The notes: generated by a model from the sequence alone, not told the origin. Shown: positions 25,473 to 34,429, counted from the first letter of the stretch. The stretch: DNA of 64,000 bases from PBB1 sp043738425 (GCA_043738425.1 JAYUGJ010000123.1:12325-76324); one strand, 5' to 3'. Translations and numbers: made by a program.

Positions 25473-25515
25473 GCGGTGTTTTGCACCACGACGCCGCAGC
25501 CGACTGCCCGCGCGA

Positions 25516-26442
25516 TCACGGCAGCGGTGTCGCTTCGATCATCGCGCGCACCTGCTCGCTGCGGCCCCGACCGGCGCTGGACAACGGCACCAAACGGTGG
25601 GCTACGGTTTGCGCCAGGACGGCTTGGATGTCGTCCGGTGCGACATGGTCGCGGCGGTCCAGCAGCGCGTGCGCTTTGGCAGCACGCAGTACCGCAATGC
25701 CGGCACGCGGACTCAGGCCCTCGGCAAACCACGCACCAGATCGCGTCGCGGCGATCAGCGATTGCAGGTAGTCGAGCAGCGCAGCCGACACATGCACGGC
25801 CAGCACCGCTTGTTGCGCTTCGAGCAAGCGTTCGGGCGACATGACGGCACGCAGCTGCGCTACCGCATCGCGTCGGTCGTGGCCGGCCAGCAATTCGCGT
25901 TCGCTGGCGCGGTCGGGGTAGCCCAGCGTGATGCACATCAAAAAGCGGTCGAGCTGTGACTCGGGCAGCGGATAGGTGCCGAGCTGGTCGCTCGGGTTTT
26001 GCGTGGCGATCACAAAAAACGGGCGCGGCAGTGCGCGTGTTTCGCCTTCGACCGTCACCTGTTGTTCTTCCATCGCCTCGAGCAGCGCGCTTTGGGTACG
26101 CGGGCCGGCGCGGTTGATCTCATCGGCCAGCAGCACTTGCGCAAACACCGGTCCCGGGTGGAACACGAAGGCTTCTTTGGAGCGCTCATAAACGCTGACG
26201 CCGATCAGGTCGGTCGGCATCAAATCGGCAGTGAATTGCATGCGCGAAAACCGCAGCCCCAAGGACACCGACAACGCATGGGCCAAGGTGGTTTTGCCGA
26301 CCCCCGGAACGTCTTCGATCAGCAGGTGGCCACCGGCCAACAAGCACGCCACGCAGTCGCGAATTTGCGCGCGTTTGCCCACGATGACCGTGCTAATCTG
26401 GTCGATCAATCGGGTCAGTTCTTCAGACAAATCTTTGGACAT
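25516..26442 (-). CDS. MoxR family AAA+ ATPase
   Basis: A 308-residue cytoplasmic ATPase from the ATG at 26442, preceded by a GGGAG about 9 bases upstream. Walker A is EDVPGVGKTT (about 43-52), Walker B LLADEINR (about 103-110), and the MoxR-specific block SALLEAMEEQQVT and sensor region VIATQNP follow, with the lid domain at the C-terminus. MoxR proteins act as chaperone-like assembly factors for metal insertion or envelope stress complexes. It is the first gene of the MoxR-DUF58-TgpA-MltB run and is divergent from the deacetylase-like gene, with 63 bases between them for both promoters. Confidence 0.93.
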   Translation of the reverse strand: MSKDLSEELTRLIDQISTVIVGKRAQIRDCVACLLAGGHLLIEDVPGVGKTTLAHALSVSLGLRFSRMQFTADLMPTDLIGVSVYERSKEAFVFHPGPVFAQVLLADEINRAGPRTQSALLEAMEEQQVTVEGETRALPRPFFVIATQNPSDQLGTYPLPESQLDRFLMCITLGYPDRASERELLAGHDRRDAVAQLRAVMSPERLLEAQQAVLAVHVSAALLDYLQSLIAATRSGAWFAEGLSPRAGIAVLRAAKAHALLDRRDHVAPDDIQAVLAQTVAHRLVPLSSAGRGRSEQVRAMIEATPLP

Positions 26443-26505
26443 CACACCGCTCCCGGAGGTGACCTTAACCGAAGCATCGGCCTGGCCATAGGTCAAAAAA
26501 CACGC

Positions 26506-27531
26506 ATGCGCACAGCCTTCTTCAGCCATCCGGAATGCCGCGACCACCACATGGGCGCGGGCCATCCGGAATGCGCGGCGCGGCTGGATGCGATCGACGA
26601 CTGCCTGTTGGCAAGCGGTGTGGGCAGCGCACTCGAGCGCCGCGATGCGCCGCTGGTCGATTGGGCCGCGGTCGCGCTGGCGCATGGTGCCGGGCATGTC
26701 GCCGGGCTGCGCGCGCTGCTGCAGCAGGTGGCGCAAACGGGCCATGCGCGCGCCATCGACGCCGACACCATCGCAGGCCCTGGCACCTTGAACGCGGTGC
26801 GCCGCGCAGCCGGTGCCGCCGTAGCCGCGACCGATGCGGTGATCGACGGCGCGGTGAACAACGCCTTCTGCGCGGTGCGCCCGCCGGGCCACCACGCCAC
26901 GCGCGATGCTGCGATTGGCTTTTGCTTCGTCAACAACCTGGCGGTTGCCGCGCGCCACGCGTTGGTGGTGCGCGGCCTGCAACGCGTGGCCATCATCGAC
27001 TTCGATGTGCACCACGGCAACGGCACCGAAGACATCGTCGCCGGTGACGACCGCATATTGATGGTCGGCTTCTTCCAACATCCGTGGTACCCGTACAGCG
27101 GCGACCCGCCGCAGGCCGACAACCTGGTCAACCTGCCGGTGCCGGCACACACGCGTGGCGCAGCCATTCGTGCGCTGATCGAAGCGCAGTGGTTGCCGCG
27201 GCTGCATGCGTTTGCGCCGCAGATGCTGTTCATTTCAGCCGGCTTCGATGCGCACCGGGACGATGGGCTGGCGCAACTCGAATTGCTCGAAGCCGATTAC
27301 GCCTGGATCACGCGCCAGTTGGTGGCAGTGGCGCAGCGCCACGCGCACGGCCGCATCGTGTCGTGCCTTGAAGGTGGCTACCACCTCGGCGCGCTGGGGC
27401 GCAGCGTGGTGGCCCATCTGCGCGAACTGTCGGCTGTCGATGCCGCCGATGCCGATGCCGATGCCGATGCCGCAGGCCACGAACCATCAGCCGCTGGCGC
27501 GTCACGCGCTGCGCCGCGGGCACGGCCATGA
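26506..27531 (+). CDS. Histone deacetylase family (class II-like) amidohydrolase
   Basis: A 341-residue zinc hydrolase. Zinc ligands are D167 and H169 (FDVHHGNG) and D248 (SAGFDAH); the catalytic histidine pair is in RPPGHHA (129-130) and the transition-state tyrosine is Y292 in EGGYH. QHPWYPY near 191-197 resembles the class II/polyamine or acetylpolyamine amidohydrolase branch. Bacterial members deacetylate small molecules such as acetylpolyamines or lysine side chains; the substrate here is unknown. The C-terminus carries an Asp-Ala run encoded by GATGCC repeats. Its stop overlaps the mechanosensitive channel start (ATGA), so the two are translated together. Confidence 0.9.
   Translation: MRTAFFSHPECRDHHMGAGHPECAARLDAIDDCLLASGVGSALERRDAPLVDWAAVALAHGAGHVAGLRALLQQVAQTGHARAIDADTIAGPGTLNAVRRAAGAAVAATDAVIDGAVNNAFCAVRPPGHHATRDAAIGFCFVNNLAVAARHALVVRGLQRVAIIDFDVHHGNGTEDIVAGDDRILMVGFFQHPWYPYSGDPPQADNLVNLPVPAHTRGAAIRALIEAQWLPRLHAFAPQMLFISAGFDAHRDDGLAQLELLEADYAWITRQLVAVAQRHAHGRIVSCLEGGYHLGALGRSVVAHLRELSAVDAADADADADAAGHEPSAAGASRAAPRARP
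27448..27471. repeat. In-frame (GATGCC)4 repeat
   Basis: Four exact GATGCC hexamers, with a fifth copy at 27439-27444 split off by one GCC, encode Asp-Ala repeats in the C-terminal tail of the deacetylase-like protein. Copy-number change would keep the reading frame. Confidence 0.9.
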
Positions 27532-28820
27532 CGCGCACGCTCGACGCGACCGAACTGCGCGAGCTGCTGGCCGCACTGGTCCAGCCCGCTGCACTGATGG
27601 AGTGGAGCGTGCTGCTGCTGTGCCTGGCGACGGCGTGGCTGTTGGTGCGGCTGGCACGCGGCAACCCGCCGATCGATGCGCCGGTTTGGTTCGGCAGCCG
27701 CATCGTCGACGGCGTGCTGTTCCCGTTGCTGGCACTCGTGTTGGCGTTTGCTGCCAAGTTGCTGCTCGCCGGCGTTGTCAAACCGGCGGTGTTCAAGCTG
27801 GCGCTGCCGGTGCTGGTGTCGCTGCTGCTGATTCGCCTGACGGTGCGCGTGCTCAGCGTGAGCTATCCCACGTCGCGGCCGATGCGCGTGATCGAGCGCA
27901 GCATTTCCTGGATTGCCTGGGTCGGCGTCGTGCTGTGGGTGACGGGGGTGTTGCCATTGCTGCTCGACGCAATGGACGAGGTGCGCTGGAAATTGGGTGC
28001 GTCCGAGATTTCGCTGCGCAATGTGGTCGAAGGCGCAGTAACTGCCGGCGTGGTGATGGTGTTGGCGTTGTGGTTTGCCGCAGCGATTGAAAAGCGTTTG
28101 CTGCATGGCACCGGCAGCGACTTGTCGATTCGAAAAATTGCTGCCAATCTGGTGCGCGTGCTGCTGCTGTTCGTTGGCTTGCTGCTGGCGCTCGAAGCGG
28201 TCGGCATCGACCTCACCGCACTCAGCGTGTTGGGCGGCGCGGTCGGTGTCGGGCTGGGTTTCGGGCTGCAAAAAATTGCCGCCAACTACATCAGCGGCTT
28301 CGTCATCTTGGCCGAGCGATCACTGCGCATCGGCGACATGGTGAAAATCGATAACTTCGACGGCCGCATCACCGACATCCGCACCCGCTACACCGTGATC
28401 CGCGCGCTGAACGGCCGTGAAGCCATCGTGCCCAACGAAATGCTGATCACACAGCGGGTCGAAAACTCATCGCTCGCCGATCCGCGCGTGCTGCTGACCA
28501 CCCAAGTGCAGGTGGCCTACGGTACCGATGTGCGGGCGTTGCAGCCGCTGCTCGCGCGCGCGGTGGCAGCGGTCGACCGGGTATTGGCCGACCCCGAACC
28601 GGCCGCGCAACTGTTGGCGTTTGCAGCCGACGGCATGGACATCGCGGTGCAGTTTTGGATACTCGACCCCGAAAACGGCCAGGGCAACGTGCGATCGGAT
28701 GTGAACCTGGCGATCTTGTCGGTGTTGAACGAACGTGGCATTGCCATTCCGTACGCGCAGCGCGTGGTGCATGCCGCACCGCTGGCTGCAGTCGGTGCCG
28801 TCAAATCACCGGTGCCATGA
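27528..28820 (+). CDS. MscS-type mechanosensitive ion channel
   Basis: A 430-residue inner-membrane protein. About five hydrophobic segments lie in the first 240 residues; the pore-lining helix is Gly/Ala-rich (LSVLGGAVGVGLGFGLQKIAANYISG, quoted in part as GGAVGVGLGFGLQK), followed by the beta domain GDMVKIDNFDGRI and TRYTVIRALNGREAIVPN, which is diagnostic for MscS. It should act as an osmotic safety valve. It is longer than E. coli MscS (286) because of extra N-terminal helices. The start overlaps the stop of the upstream deacetylase gene (ATGA). Confidence 0.93.
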   Translation: MTRTLDATELRELLAALVQPAALMEWSVLLLCLATAWLLVRLARGNPPIDAPVWFGSRIVDGVLFPLLALVLAFAAKLLLAGVVKPAVFKLALPVLVSLLLIRLTVRVLSVSYPTSRPMRVIERSISWIAWVGVVLWVTGVLPLLLDAMDEVRWKLGASEISLRNVVEGAVTAGVVMVLALWFAAAIEKRLLHGTGSDLSIRKIAANLVRVLLLFVGLLLALEAVGIDLTALSVLGGAVGVGLGFGLQKIAANYISGFVILAERSLRIGDMVKIDNFDGRITDIRTRYTVIRALNGREAIVPNEMLITQRVENSSLADPRVLLTTQVQVAYGTDVRALQPLLARAVAAVDRVLADPEPAAQLLAFAADGMDIAVQFWILDPENGQGNVRSDVNLAILSVLNERGIAIPYAQRVVHAAPLAAVGAVKSPVP

Positions 28821-28846
28821 AAAACGGCCGGTCAAAAGACCGGCCG
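28820..28846 (-). terminator. Rho-independent terminator of the porin gene
   Basis: A perfect 9-bp stem (28825-28833 with 28838-28846, loop AAAA on the plus strand) with five A residues on its left reads on the minus strand as a hairpin followed by T5, 32 bases after the porin stop. The hairpin also follows the mscS stop and may slow that transcript, but lacks T residues on that side. Confidence 0.85.
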
Positions 28847-28877
28847 CTGCTGCTAACCGATATGGCTCAGGCAAGCG

Positions 28878-29942
28878 TCAAAACATATGGCGGATGCCCA
28901 CGGCGAACGATGAAAAGTCGTTGCCGGGCGAGCCGGTGCCGCCGTTGTTGAAGCCTGGGCCGTAGTAGATATTCCGGTCGTTGTCGATGCCGGTGTAGTA
29001 CGCGTAGACCTTGGTGCGCTTGCTCAGGTTGTAGTTGTAGCCCGCGGTGTATTGCAGCGCGGAGGTTTTGCGGGTGCCGCTGAAGTCGTCGGCGTAACCG
29101 AAGTTCAGATGGAACTCGCTGTTGCCGTTGGTGAGCATGCTCGACAAGCGGTAGCTGGTGCGGCTGCTGTCTTTCTTGCCGTCGTCCAACACGTCGTGGT
29201 TGACGTAGCCGCCGATATTGATCGTGCCGAAGCTGAACGTGCCGATGTCGTACAGGCCGCGTATGCCGTAGCTTTCTGATTCATTGGTGGCTTTGGCAAA
29301 CACGGGGCCGCCAACGGGTGGCAGCAAGGTGGGGCCGGTGGCAAAACCGCCACCCAAGTGGAACGGGCCGTTGTCGTACATGACGCCGACGTTGATCGAA
29401 TCTTTGCTGCCGCCGCCGGAGGTTTCTTTCAGGCCCCACTGCACTTCAACCGTCGCGCCGTAGAAGTTGGGCGTGGTGTATGCAATGGTGTTTTTTGGAT
29501 CGGTGACGAACAAAAAGAAGGCATCAGACGAAGTGCCGAAGTCACCGTTGTGCTGGCTCACGTAATCAGCCGTTGAATAGTAAAAGGCGCTGGCCTGCAT
29601 GTTGCCCAAGCGCACGCGACCCCAGCTGTCGTTGCTCAACGCGACCCAGCTTTCGCGACCGAAGAAGGTGCCGTTTTGATTGCCTGCCGTGCCCGCACGG
29701 CCGGTGTCTGCGTCGAACTGGGACTCCAACAAGAACGACGCTTTCAAACCACCGCCGATGTCCTCGACGCCCTTGAGACCGAAGTACGAGTTGTTGTCAC
29801 GCATTTCGGTGACGTCGGTGCGGCCAATCTTGACTTGCTCAACCGTGGTGTTGACGCGACCGTACAAAGTGACCGAGCTCTGCGCAAACGCCGATCCGGC
29901 GGCCAGCGTCGCCAGTGCGGCGATGGTGATGTTCTTCTTCAT
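28878..29942 (-). CDS. Gram-negative general porin (OmpC/porin_4 type)
   Basis: A 354-residue outer-membrane protein. A 20-residue Sec signal peptide ending AFA is followed by QSSVTLYGRVNTTVEQ, the conserved first strand of betaproteobacterial trimeric porins. The rest shows alternating aromatic beta strands, and the protein ends AVGIRHMF with the terminal phenylalanine needed for Bam-mediated insertion. An AAGGAA ribosome-binding site lies about 8 bases before the ATG. It is a single gene with its own terminator. Ion preference cannot be judged from sequence alone. Confidence 0.94.
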   Translation of the reverse strand: MKKNITIAALATLAAGSAFAQSSVTLYGRVNTTVEQVKIGRTDVTEMRDNNSYFGLKGVEDIGGGLKASFLLESQFDADTGRAGTAGNQNGTFFGRESWVALSNDSWGRVRLGNMQASAFYYSTADYVSQHNGDFGTSSDAFFLFVTDPKNTIAYTTPNFYGATVEVQWGLKETSGGGSKDSINVGVMYDNGPFHLGGGFATGPTLLPPVGGPVFAKATNESESYGIRGLYDIGTFSFGTINIGGYVNHDVLDDGKKDSSRTSYRLSSMLTNGNSEFHLNFGYADDFSGTRKTSALQYTAGYNYNLSKRTKVYAYYTGIDNDRNIYYGPGFNNGGTGSPGNDFSSFAVGIRHMF

Positions 29943-30296
29943 GCAACGATTCCTTCAGTGAGGGGGTGAGGGTGGTTATAAAAATAGGTGTCGCGGTGCA
30001 ATGCGTTGGAATGCCGCACCAGCGTTTGGCGCAGCGAGTGTAGGGGCGGTACCTGTGCATTTTCGGCCAAGACGTTGTAGCCGCGCGACGATCAAAAGCA
30101 AGATACGGTCCATGTGCGATCTGGTTTGCAACACACCCGCTGACACAGCCAAAACCGACTCGGCGGTCGCCTGTGCGGTGCACGACGCAGTCGCGGTGCG
30201 TTGGCGTGATGGCATGGCGCTTCAAGTTGGTGCGCTGCCGGTTGCGCAGGCGCATTCCGATGCACGCCGCGGTCGCTGCCCGCGGAGTCGGCCACC
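29943..30296. other. Gene-free region upstream of the porin
   Basis: A 354-bp stretch without a convincing gene; open frames here have no recognisable features. The part next to the porin holds a candidate promoter (29975-30001). The remainder is the 3' side of the DUF455 gene and shows no terminator-like hairpin. Confidence 0.5.
29975..30001 (-). promoter_or_regulatory. Candidate porin promoter
   Basis: On the minus strand TTGCAC (30001-29996) and TATAAC (29980-29975) are separated by 15 bases, shorter than ideal, about 33 bases before the porin ATG. The AT-rich patch is conspicuous in this GC-rich region. Confidence 0.4.
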
Positions 30297-31160
30297 TCAA
30301 CCGAGCAGTGCCAATTCTTCGTCTGTGAACCCAGCTGCCCGGCGTGCGGTGTGGTTGAAGGGCGGTCGCAGCAGCGGTGCCTGATGGTGCTGCGCCAACG
30401 CGGCGTAGTGGGCGACAGGGTCGAGCTGGCGCTGCTTGCACAACCACCGATACCAGTGGTTGCCGATGCCGACATGGCCAATTTCGTCGCGCAGGATGGT
30501 GCCCAAGATGTCGGCAGCGCGGGTGTCCCCCGCCCGTTGAAACTTGGCCTGCAGCGGTGGCGTGGCATCGAGCCCGCGCGCTTCCAGTGTGCGCGGCACC
30601 AACGCCATGCGGGCGACCACATCGCCGGCAGTGCGCTGTGTCATCAGCCACAGGCCTTCGTGCGCGTCGAAGTCGCCGTAGCCGTATCCGAGACCGTGCA
30701 AGTGATCGCACAACAGCGTGTAGTGGTGGGCCTCTTCGCTGGCGACCCGCAACCAGTCGGTGTAGAACCGCCTCGGCATGTCATTGAAGCGCCACACCGC
30801 ATCGAGCGCCAGATTGATGGCGTTGAATTCGATGTGGGCAATCGCGTGCAACAACGCAGCACGGCCTTCGAGCGTGAATGGCGTGCGGGACGGCACCTGG
30901 CGGGTCGGCAACATCGCCGGTCTGACCGGACGGCCAGGAGTTTGCTGCTGCGTCGGTTCGACAACGATGGACTGCGCTGGCACGAGCCGGTGTTGCAGGT
31001 GGTGTTGCCACAGTTTGCGAGTTTGCGCCACTTTGTCCGTTGGATCGGGGGTTTGCCAGCAGCGCAGCGCCTCGAGTCGCAAGCCCGTCTGGTCCACCTG
31101 GTCCGTTGAATCGATTGGCCCGACAACCGATGATTTACGAGTCGGGGAGATGGTGTGCAT
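30297..31160 (-). CDS. DUF455 ferritin-like protein
   Basis: A 287-residue cytoplasmic protein of the DUF455 family, a ferritin-like four-helix fold. Candidate diiron ligands are the Glu/His residues in AHIEFNAINLALDA, SEEAHHYTLL and RDEIGHVGIGNHW. The opening LRLEALRCWQTPDPTDKVAQT also fits the family. Function is not established; relationship to diiron hydroxylases such as MiaE is suggestive only. The ATG at 31160 is taken over the one at 31181, which would overlap the ribosome-binding site of the divergent gamma-carbonic anhydrase gene. Start codons of the two divergent genes are only 37 bases apart. Confidence 0.85.
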   Translation of the reverse strand: MHTISPTRKSSVVGPIDSTDQVDQTGLRLEALRCWQTPDPTDKVAQTRKLWQHHLQHRLVPAQSIVVEPTQQQTPGRPVRPAMLPTRQVPSRTPFTLEGRAALLHAIAHIEFNAINLALDAVWRFNDMPRRFYTDWLRVASEEAHHYTLLCDHLHGLGYGYGDFDAHEGLWLMTQRTAGDVVARMALVPRTLEARGLDATPPLQAKFQRAGDTRAADILGTILRDEIGHVGIGNHWYRWLCKQRQLDPVAHYAALAQHHQAPLLRPPFNHTARRAAGFTDEELALLG

Positions 31161-31197
31161 CCCTAAAATTATCAACTTCATCTCCGGAGAGTTTCCA

Positions 31198-31725
31198 GTG
31201 GCTGTCTACCGTTTAGGTGAGTCCGTGCCCGCAATTGCTGCCAGCGCGTGGGTGGCTGACAGCGCCCAGTTGATCGGCGATGTGGTGCTGGCCGATAACG
31301 CCAGTGTGTGGTTTGGCGCGGTGCTGCGCGGGGACAACGCGCGCATCCACATCGGCCAGCGCAGCAACATCCAGGATGGTGCAGTGCTTCACGCCGACAT
31401 CGGTTGCCCGACGACCTTGGGCGACGACGTCACCGTTGGACACCAGGCGATGCTGCACGGCTGCACCGTAGGCGACGGCTCGTTGATCGGCATTCAAGCG
31501 GTGCTGTTGAACCGCGCGCGGATTGGCAAATCGTGCCTGGTCGCCGCTGGCGCGGTGGTGACCGAGGGCAAGCAATTCCCCGATGGCTGGCTGATCATGG
31601 GCGCACCGGCAAAAGCCGTGCGGCCGCTCACGGTCGAACAAATTGCCGACTTGATGCACAGCGCGGTTGGCTATGTCGGCCATGCCCAGCGCTACCGGCG
31701 CGACTTAGCCCGGGTCGACGGATGA
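31198..31725 (+). CDS. Gamma-class carbonic anhydrase family protein
   Basis: A 175-residue left-handed beta-helix protein of hexapeptide repeats. Three metal-ligand histidines are at 65 (AVLHAD), 82 and 87 (VGHQAMLHGC), the pattern of gamma-carbonic anhydrases and the YrdA/CaiE-like group. Translation starts at GTG 31198, chosen because GGAGA at 31186-31190 is correctly spaced and the family begins A-[VI]-YRL. Many bacterial members lack measurable carbonic anhydrase activity, so the reaction is not certain. It is 6 bases ahead of hslO and likely co-transcribed. Confidence 0.9.
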   Translation: MAVYRLGESVPAIAASAWVADSAQLIGDVVLADNASVWFGAVLRGDNARIHIGQRSNIQDGAVLHADIGCPTTLGDDVTVGHQAMLHGCTVGDGSLIGIQAVLLNRARIGKSCLVAAGAVVTEGKQFPDGWLIMGAPAKAVRPLTVEQIADLMHSAVGYVGHAQRYRRDLARVDG

Positions 31726-31731
31726 ACGCGC

Positions 31732-32700
31732 ATGAGTGAGTTGCATAAATTCATCTTCGAAGGTTTGCCGGTGCGCGGCATGTTGGTGCGGTTGACCGAC
31801 AGTTGGCGCGAGGTGTTGCAACGCCGGGCTGCCGCGGATGACACCTTTCCAGCACCGGTGCGCATGCTGATGGGCGAAATGGCCGCGGCTGGTTTGCTGA
31901 TGCAAGCCAACATTAAATTCAATGGCGCGCTGGTGCTGCAGGTCTACGGTGACGGCCCGGTCAAGTTGGCCGTGGCCGAGGTGCAAAACGACCTGGCGTT
32001 TCGCGTGACCGCCAAAGTCGTCGGCGAGGTTGCGCCGGGTGCGCAAGTCGAGGCGCTGCTCAATGTGCACGGTCAAGGCCGTTGTGCGATCACGCTCGAT
32101 CCGCTCACCCGGTTTCCCGGCCAGCAGCCGTACCAAGGCGTGGTGTCGCTGCACGGAGACCAGCGCGAGCCGCTGCAAAAAATCAGTGAGGTACTCGAGC
32201 ACTACATGCTGCAGTCGGAGCAGCTCGACACCCGGTTGATCCTCGCGGCCAACGACGAGGTTGCAGTCGGCCTGCTGATTCAGCGCTTACCGGTCGAAGG
32301 CGCGGGAAATCTGGGGCAAAAAAACGAAGACGATATTGGATTGAGCGAGGCCTACGACCGCATCGCGCTATTGGCGTCGACCGCCAGCCGCGAAGACTTG
32401 CTCACGCTTGATGCCAACACCTTGCTGCACCGGTTGTTTTGGGAAGAAAGCGTGCGCCGTTTCCCCGTGCAAACTGGCGATACCGGGCCGCGTTTTGCAT
32501 GCAGCTGCTGTCGCGAGCGGGTTGGGCGCATGCTGTTCAGCCTGGGCCGCGTTGAAGTCGACGGCATCGTGGTCGAACAAGGCCGGGTCGAGATTGGTTG
32601 CGACTTTTGCGGCATCAAGTACCACTTCGACGCGGTCGATGTCGCGGAATTGTTCGTGCCGACGGCGCACCAAGCACCGGGGTCTGCGACGCTCAACTGA
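31732..32700 (+). CDS. hslO: Redox-regulated chaperone Hsp33
   Basis: A 322-residue cytosolic holdase chaperone activated by oxidative unfolding. The zinc-binding redox switch is complete: C257 and C259 (ACSCC) and C290 and C293 (GCDFCG), matching CxC-x27-32-CxxC. The N-terminal substrate domain begins LHKFIFEGLPVRG. Length is slightly above the E. coli protein (292), with a modest N-terminal and C-terminal excess. It follows the gamma-carbonic anhydrase gene closely. In a phototroph or microaerobe it would protect against peroxide and bleach-type stress, an inference from the family. Confidence 0.95.
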   Translation: MSELHKFIFEGLPVRGMLVRLTDSWREVLQRRAAADDTFPAPVRMLMGEMAAAGLLMQANIKFNGALVLQVYGDGPVKLAVAEVQNDLAFRVTAKVVGEVAPGAQVEALLNVHGQGRCAITLDPLTRFPGQQPYQGVVSLHGDQREPLQKISEVLEHYMLQSEQLDTRLILAANDEVAVGLLIQRLPVEGAGNLGQKNEDDIGLSEAYDRIALLASTASREDLLTLDANTLLHRLFWEESVRRFPVQTGDTGPRFACSCCRERVGRMLFSLGRVEVDGIVVEQGRVEIGCDFCGIKYHFDAVDVAELFVPTAHQAPGSATLN

Positions 32701-32729
32701 TGTGCGATTGATGCGCTCGACTTGGGCGC

Positions 32730-32773
32730 GCGGTGGATGTGCGGTGGGTGCGCGGTGGGTGCGCGGTGGGTGT
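32730..32773. repeat. Four-unit 11-bp tandem repeat (consensus GCGGTGGGTGC)
   Basis: Four contiguous 11-bp units: GCGGTGGATGT, two exact GCGGTGGGTGC, and GCGGTGGGTGT. They lie in the 116-bp gap between the convergent hslO and ftsB genes, so both flanks are 3' ends. No terminator hairpin is evident there. Confidence 0.9.
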
Positions 32774-32816
32774 GCACCAGCCGACGCTCAGGTGCTCGCC
32801 AGGGCGCGCAAGTCGG

Positions 32817-33095
32817 CTACCGCGCCCCGGCGCTCCATTGCACCAGCACTTCGTCGCGCTTGACCATGCCCAGATCAAAGCGCGCTTTTTCTTCGACCAT
32901 CTCCAGGCCCTCTTTCAAGTCGGTCACTTCGGCAACCAGCTGTTCATTGCGCAGCCGTGCATGGTGGTTGACCAAGAGTTGCGCTTCCAACTTGCCTTGC
33001 AATTCATGCACGCGCGGCACGCCGTTTTTGCCGAACCACAGTTCGGCATGCACCAGCAGCAGCAGCACGCCAAGGGCCAAGCCAATGAATTTCAT
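32817..33095 (-). CDS. ftsB: Cell division protein FtsB
   Basis: A 92-residue bitopic membrane protein of the divisome (FtsQ-FtsL-FtsB). One N-terminal helix (about residues 3-18) is followed by GKNGVPRVHELQGKLEAQ and a heptad-patterned coiled coil (about 28-70). The WFGKNGV motif near residue 20 is typical. It is the last gene of the pyrG-kdsA-eno-ftsB order, the same neighbourhood as in E. coli, where ftsB follows eno and pyrG. About 47 bases separate it from eno. Confidence 0.93.
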   Translation of the reverse strand: MKFIGLALGVLLLLVHAELWFGKNGVPRVHELQGKLEAQLLVNHHARLRNEQLVAEVTDLKEGLEMVEEKARFDLGMVKRDEVLVQWSAGAR

Positions 33096-33142
33096 AGTGC
33101 GGGCGTGGGCAGTAAAAAGAGTGAGGGCCTGGGCTGGGCAAT

Positions 33143-34429
33143 TCAGCGCAGATTGTAAAAAGCACTGCGGCCGGGATAGCTGGCGACATCGCCCAAATCT
33201 TCTTCGATTCGCAGCAATTGGTTGTACTTCGCCATGCGGTCGCTGCGGCTCATGGAGCCGGTTTTGATTTGTCCCGCGTTGGTGCCAACCGCGATGTCGG
33301 CGATGGTCGAGTCCTCGGTTTCACCTGAACGGTGGCTGATGACTGCGGTGTAGTTCGCGCGCTTGGCCATCTCGATGGCGGCAAAGGTTTCGGTCAACGT
33401 GCCGATCTGGTTGATCTTGATCAGAATCGAATTCGCAATGCGCTTGTCGATTCCCTCTTTAAGAATTTTCGTATTGGTGACGAACAAATCGTCGCCGACC
33501 AATTGCACCTTGTTGCCGAGTCGTTCGGTCAGGTGTTTCCAGCCGTCCCAATCGCCTTCGTGCATGCCGTCTTCAATGCTGATGATCGGGTACTTGTCGA
33601 CCCAGCTGGCCAGCATGTCGGTCCATGCCGGAGCGCTCAATTTGATGCCGCCTTCACCTTCCAACACGTACTGACCGTCTTTGTAAAACTCGCTGGCGGC
33701 GCAGTCCAGACCCAACGCGATTTGGCTGCCAGCGGTGTAACCCGCTTTGTCGATGGCTTCCAGAATCATTTGAATGGCGGCTTCATGGTTTGCCACGTTG
33801 GGCGCAAAGCCGCCTTCGTCGCCAACGGCGGTACTGATGCCACGGTCGTGCAAGATTTTCTTCAGCGCATGGAAAGTTTCGGCACCCCAGCGCAGTGCTT
33901 CGCGAAAGCTGGGCGCGCCGACGGGGATGATCATCAGCTCTTGCAGGTCGAGATTGTTGTTGGCGTGTTCGCCGCCGTTGATGACGTTCATCATCGGCAC
34001 CGGCAGGCTCATGCCACCCGAGCCGCCGAAGTAGCGATACAGCGGCAGCCCGCTTTCTTCAGCCGCAGCGCGCGCCACCGCCATGCTGACCGCCAGCGTG
34101 GCGTTCGCGCCCAGGCGGCTTTTGTTATCGGTGCCGTCGAGTGCGATCAGCGTGCGGTCTAGAAAGGCCTGCTCGCTCGCATCGAGTCCAAGCACCGCTT
34201 CGTTGATTTCGGTGTTCACATGCGACACCGCGCGCAGTACGCCTTTGCCGAGGTAGCGCTTCATGTCACCGTCGCGCAACTCAATCGCTTCGCGCGAGCC
34301 AGTCGACGCGCCCGAGGGCACGGCTGCGCGGCCCATCACGCCCGACTCCAACAGCACGTCGCACTCCACCGTGGGGTTGCCTCGGCTGTCCAAAATCTCG
34401 CGGCCTACGATGTCAACAATCGCGCTCAT
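33143..34429 (-). CDS. eno: Enolase
   Basis: Interconverts 2-phosphoglycerate and phosphoenolpyruvate; also a degradosome partner in some bacteria. The 428 residues show the enolase signature SHRSGETEDSTIADIAVG near the C-terminus, the metal ligand region ISIEDGMHEGDWDGW and the N-terminal GREILDSRGNPTVE. Length is normal. A GAGGA 7 bases before the ATG at 34429 supports the start. It sits downstream of pyrG and kdsA on the same strand with an 84-bp gap after kdsA, which could contain its own promoter. Confidence 0.98.
   Translation of the reverse strand: MSAIVDIVGREILDSRGNPTVECDVLLESGVMGRAAVPSGASTGSREAIELRDGDMKRYLGKGVLRAVSHVNTEINEAVLGLDASEQAFLDRTLIALDGTDNKSRLGANATLAVSMAVARAAAEESGLPLYRYFGGSGGMSLPVPMMNVINGGEHANNNLDLQELMIIPVGAPSFREALRWGAETFHALKKILHDRGISTAVGDEGGFAPNVANHEAAIQMILEAIDKAGYTAGSQIALGLDCAASEFYKDGQYVLEGEGGIKLSAPAWTDMLASWVDKYPIISIEDGMHEGDWDGWKHLTERLGNKVQLVGDDLFVTNTKILKEGIDKRIANSILIKINQIGTLTETFAAIEMAKRANYTAVISHRSGETEDSTIADIAVGTNAGQIKTGSMSRSDRMAKYNQLLRIEEDLGDVASYPGRSAFYNLR

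Noticed and set aside
30001..30384. 127-codon plus-strand frame between the porin and DUF455 genes
   Set aside because: Overlaps the DUF455 coding end and shows Arg/Pro-rich shadow composition.
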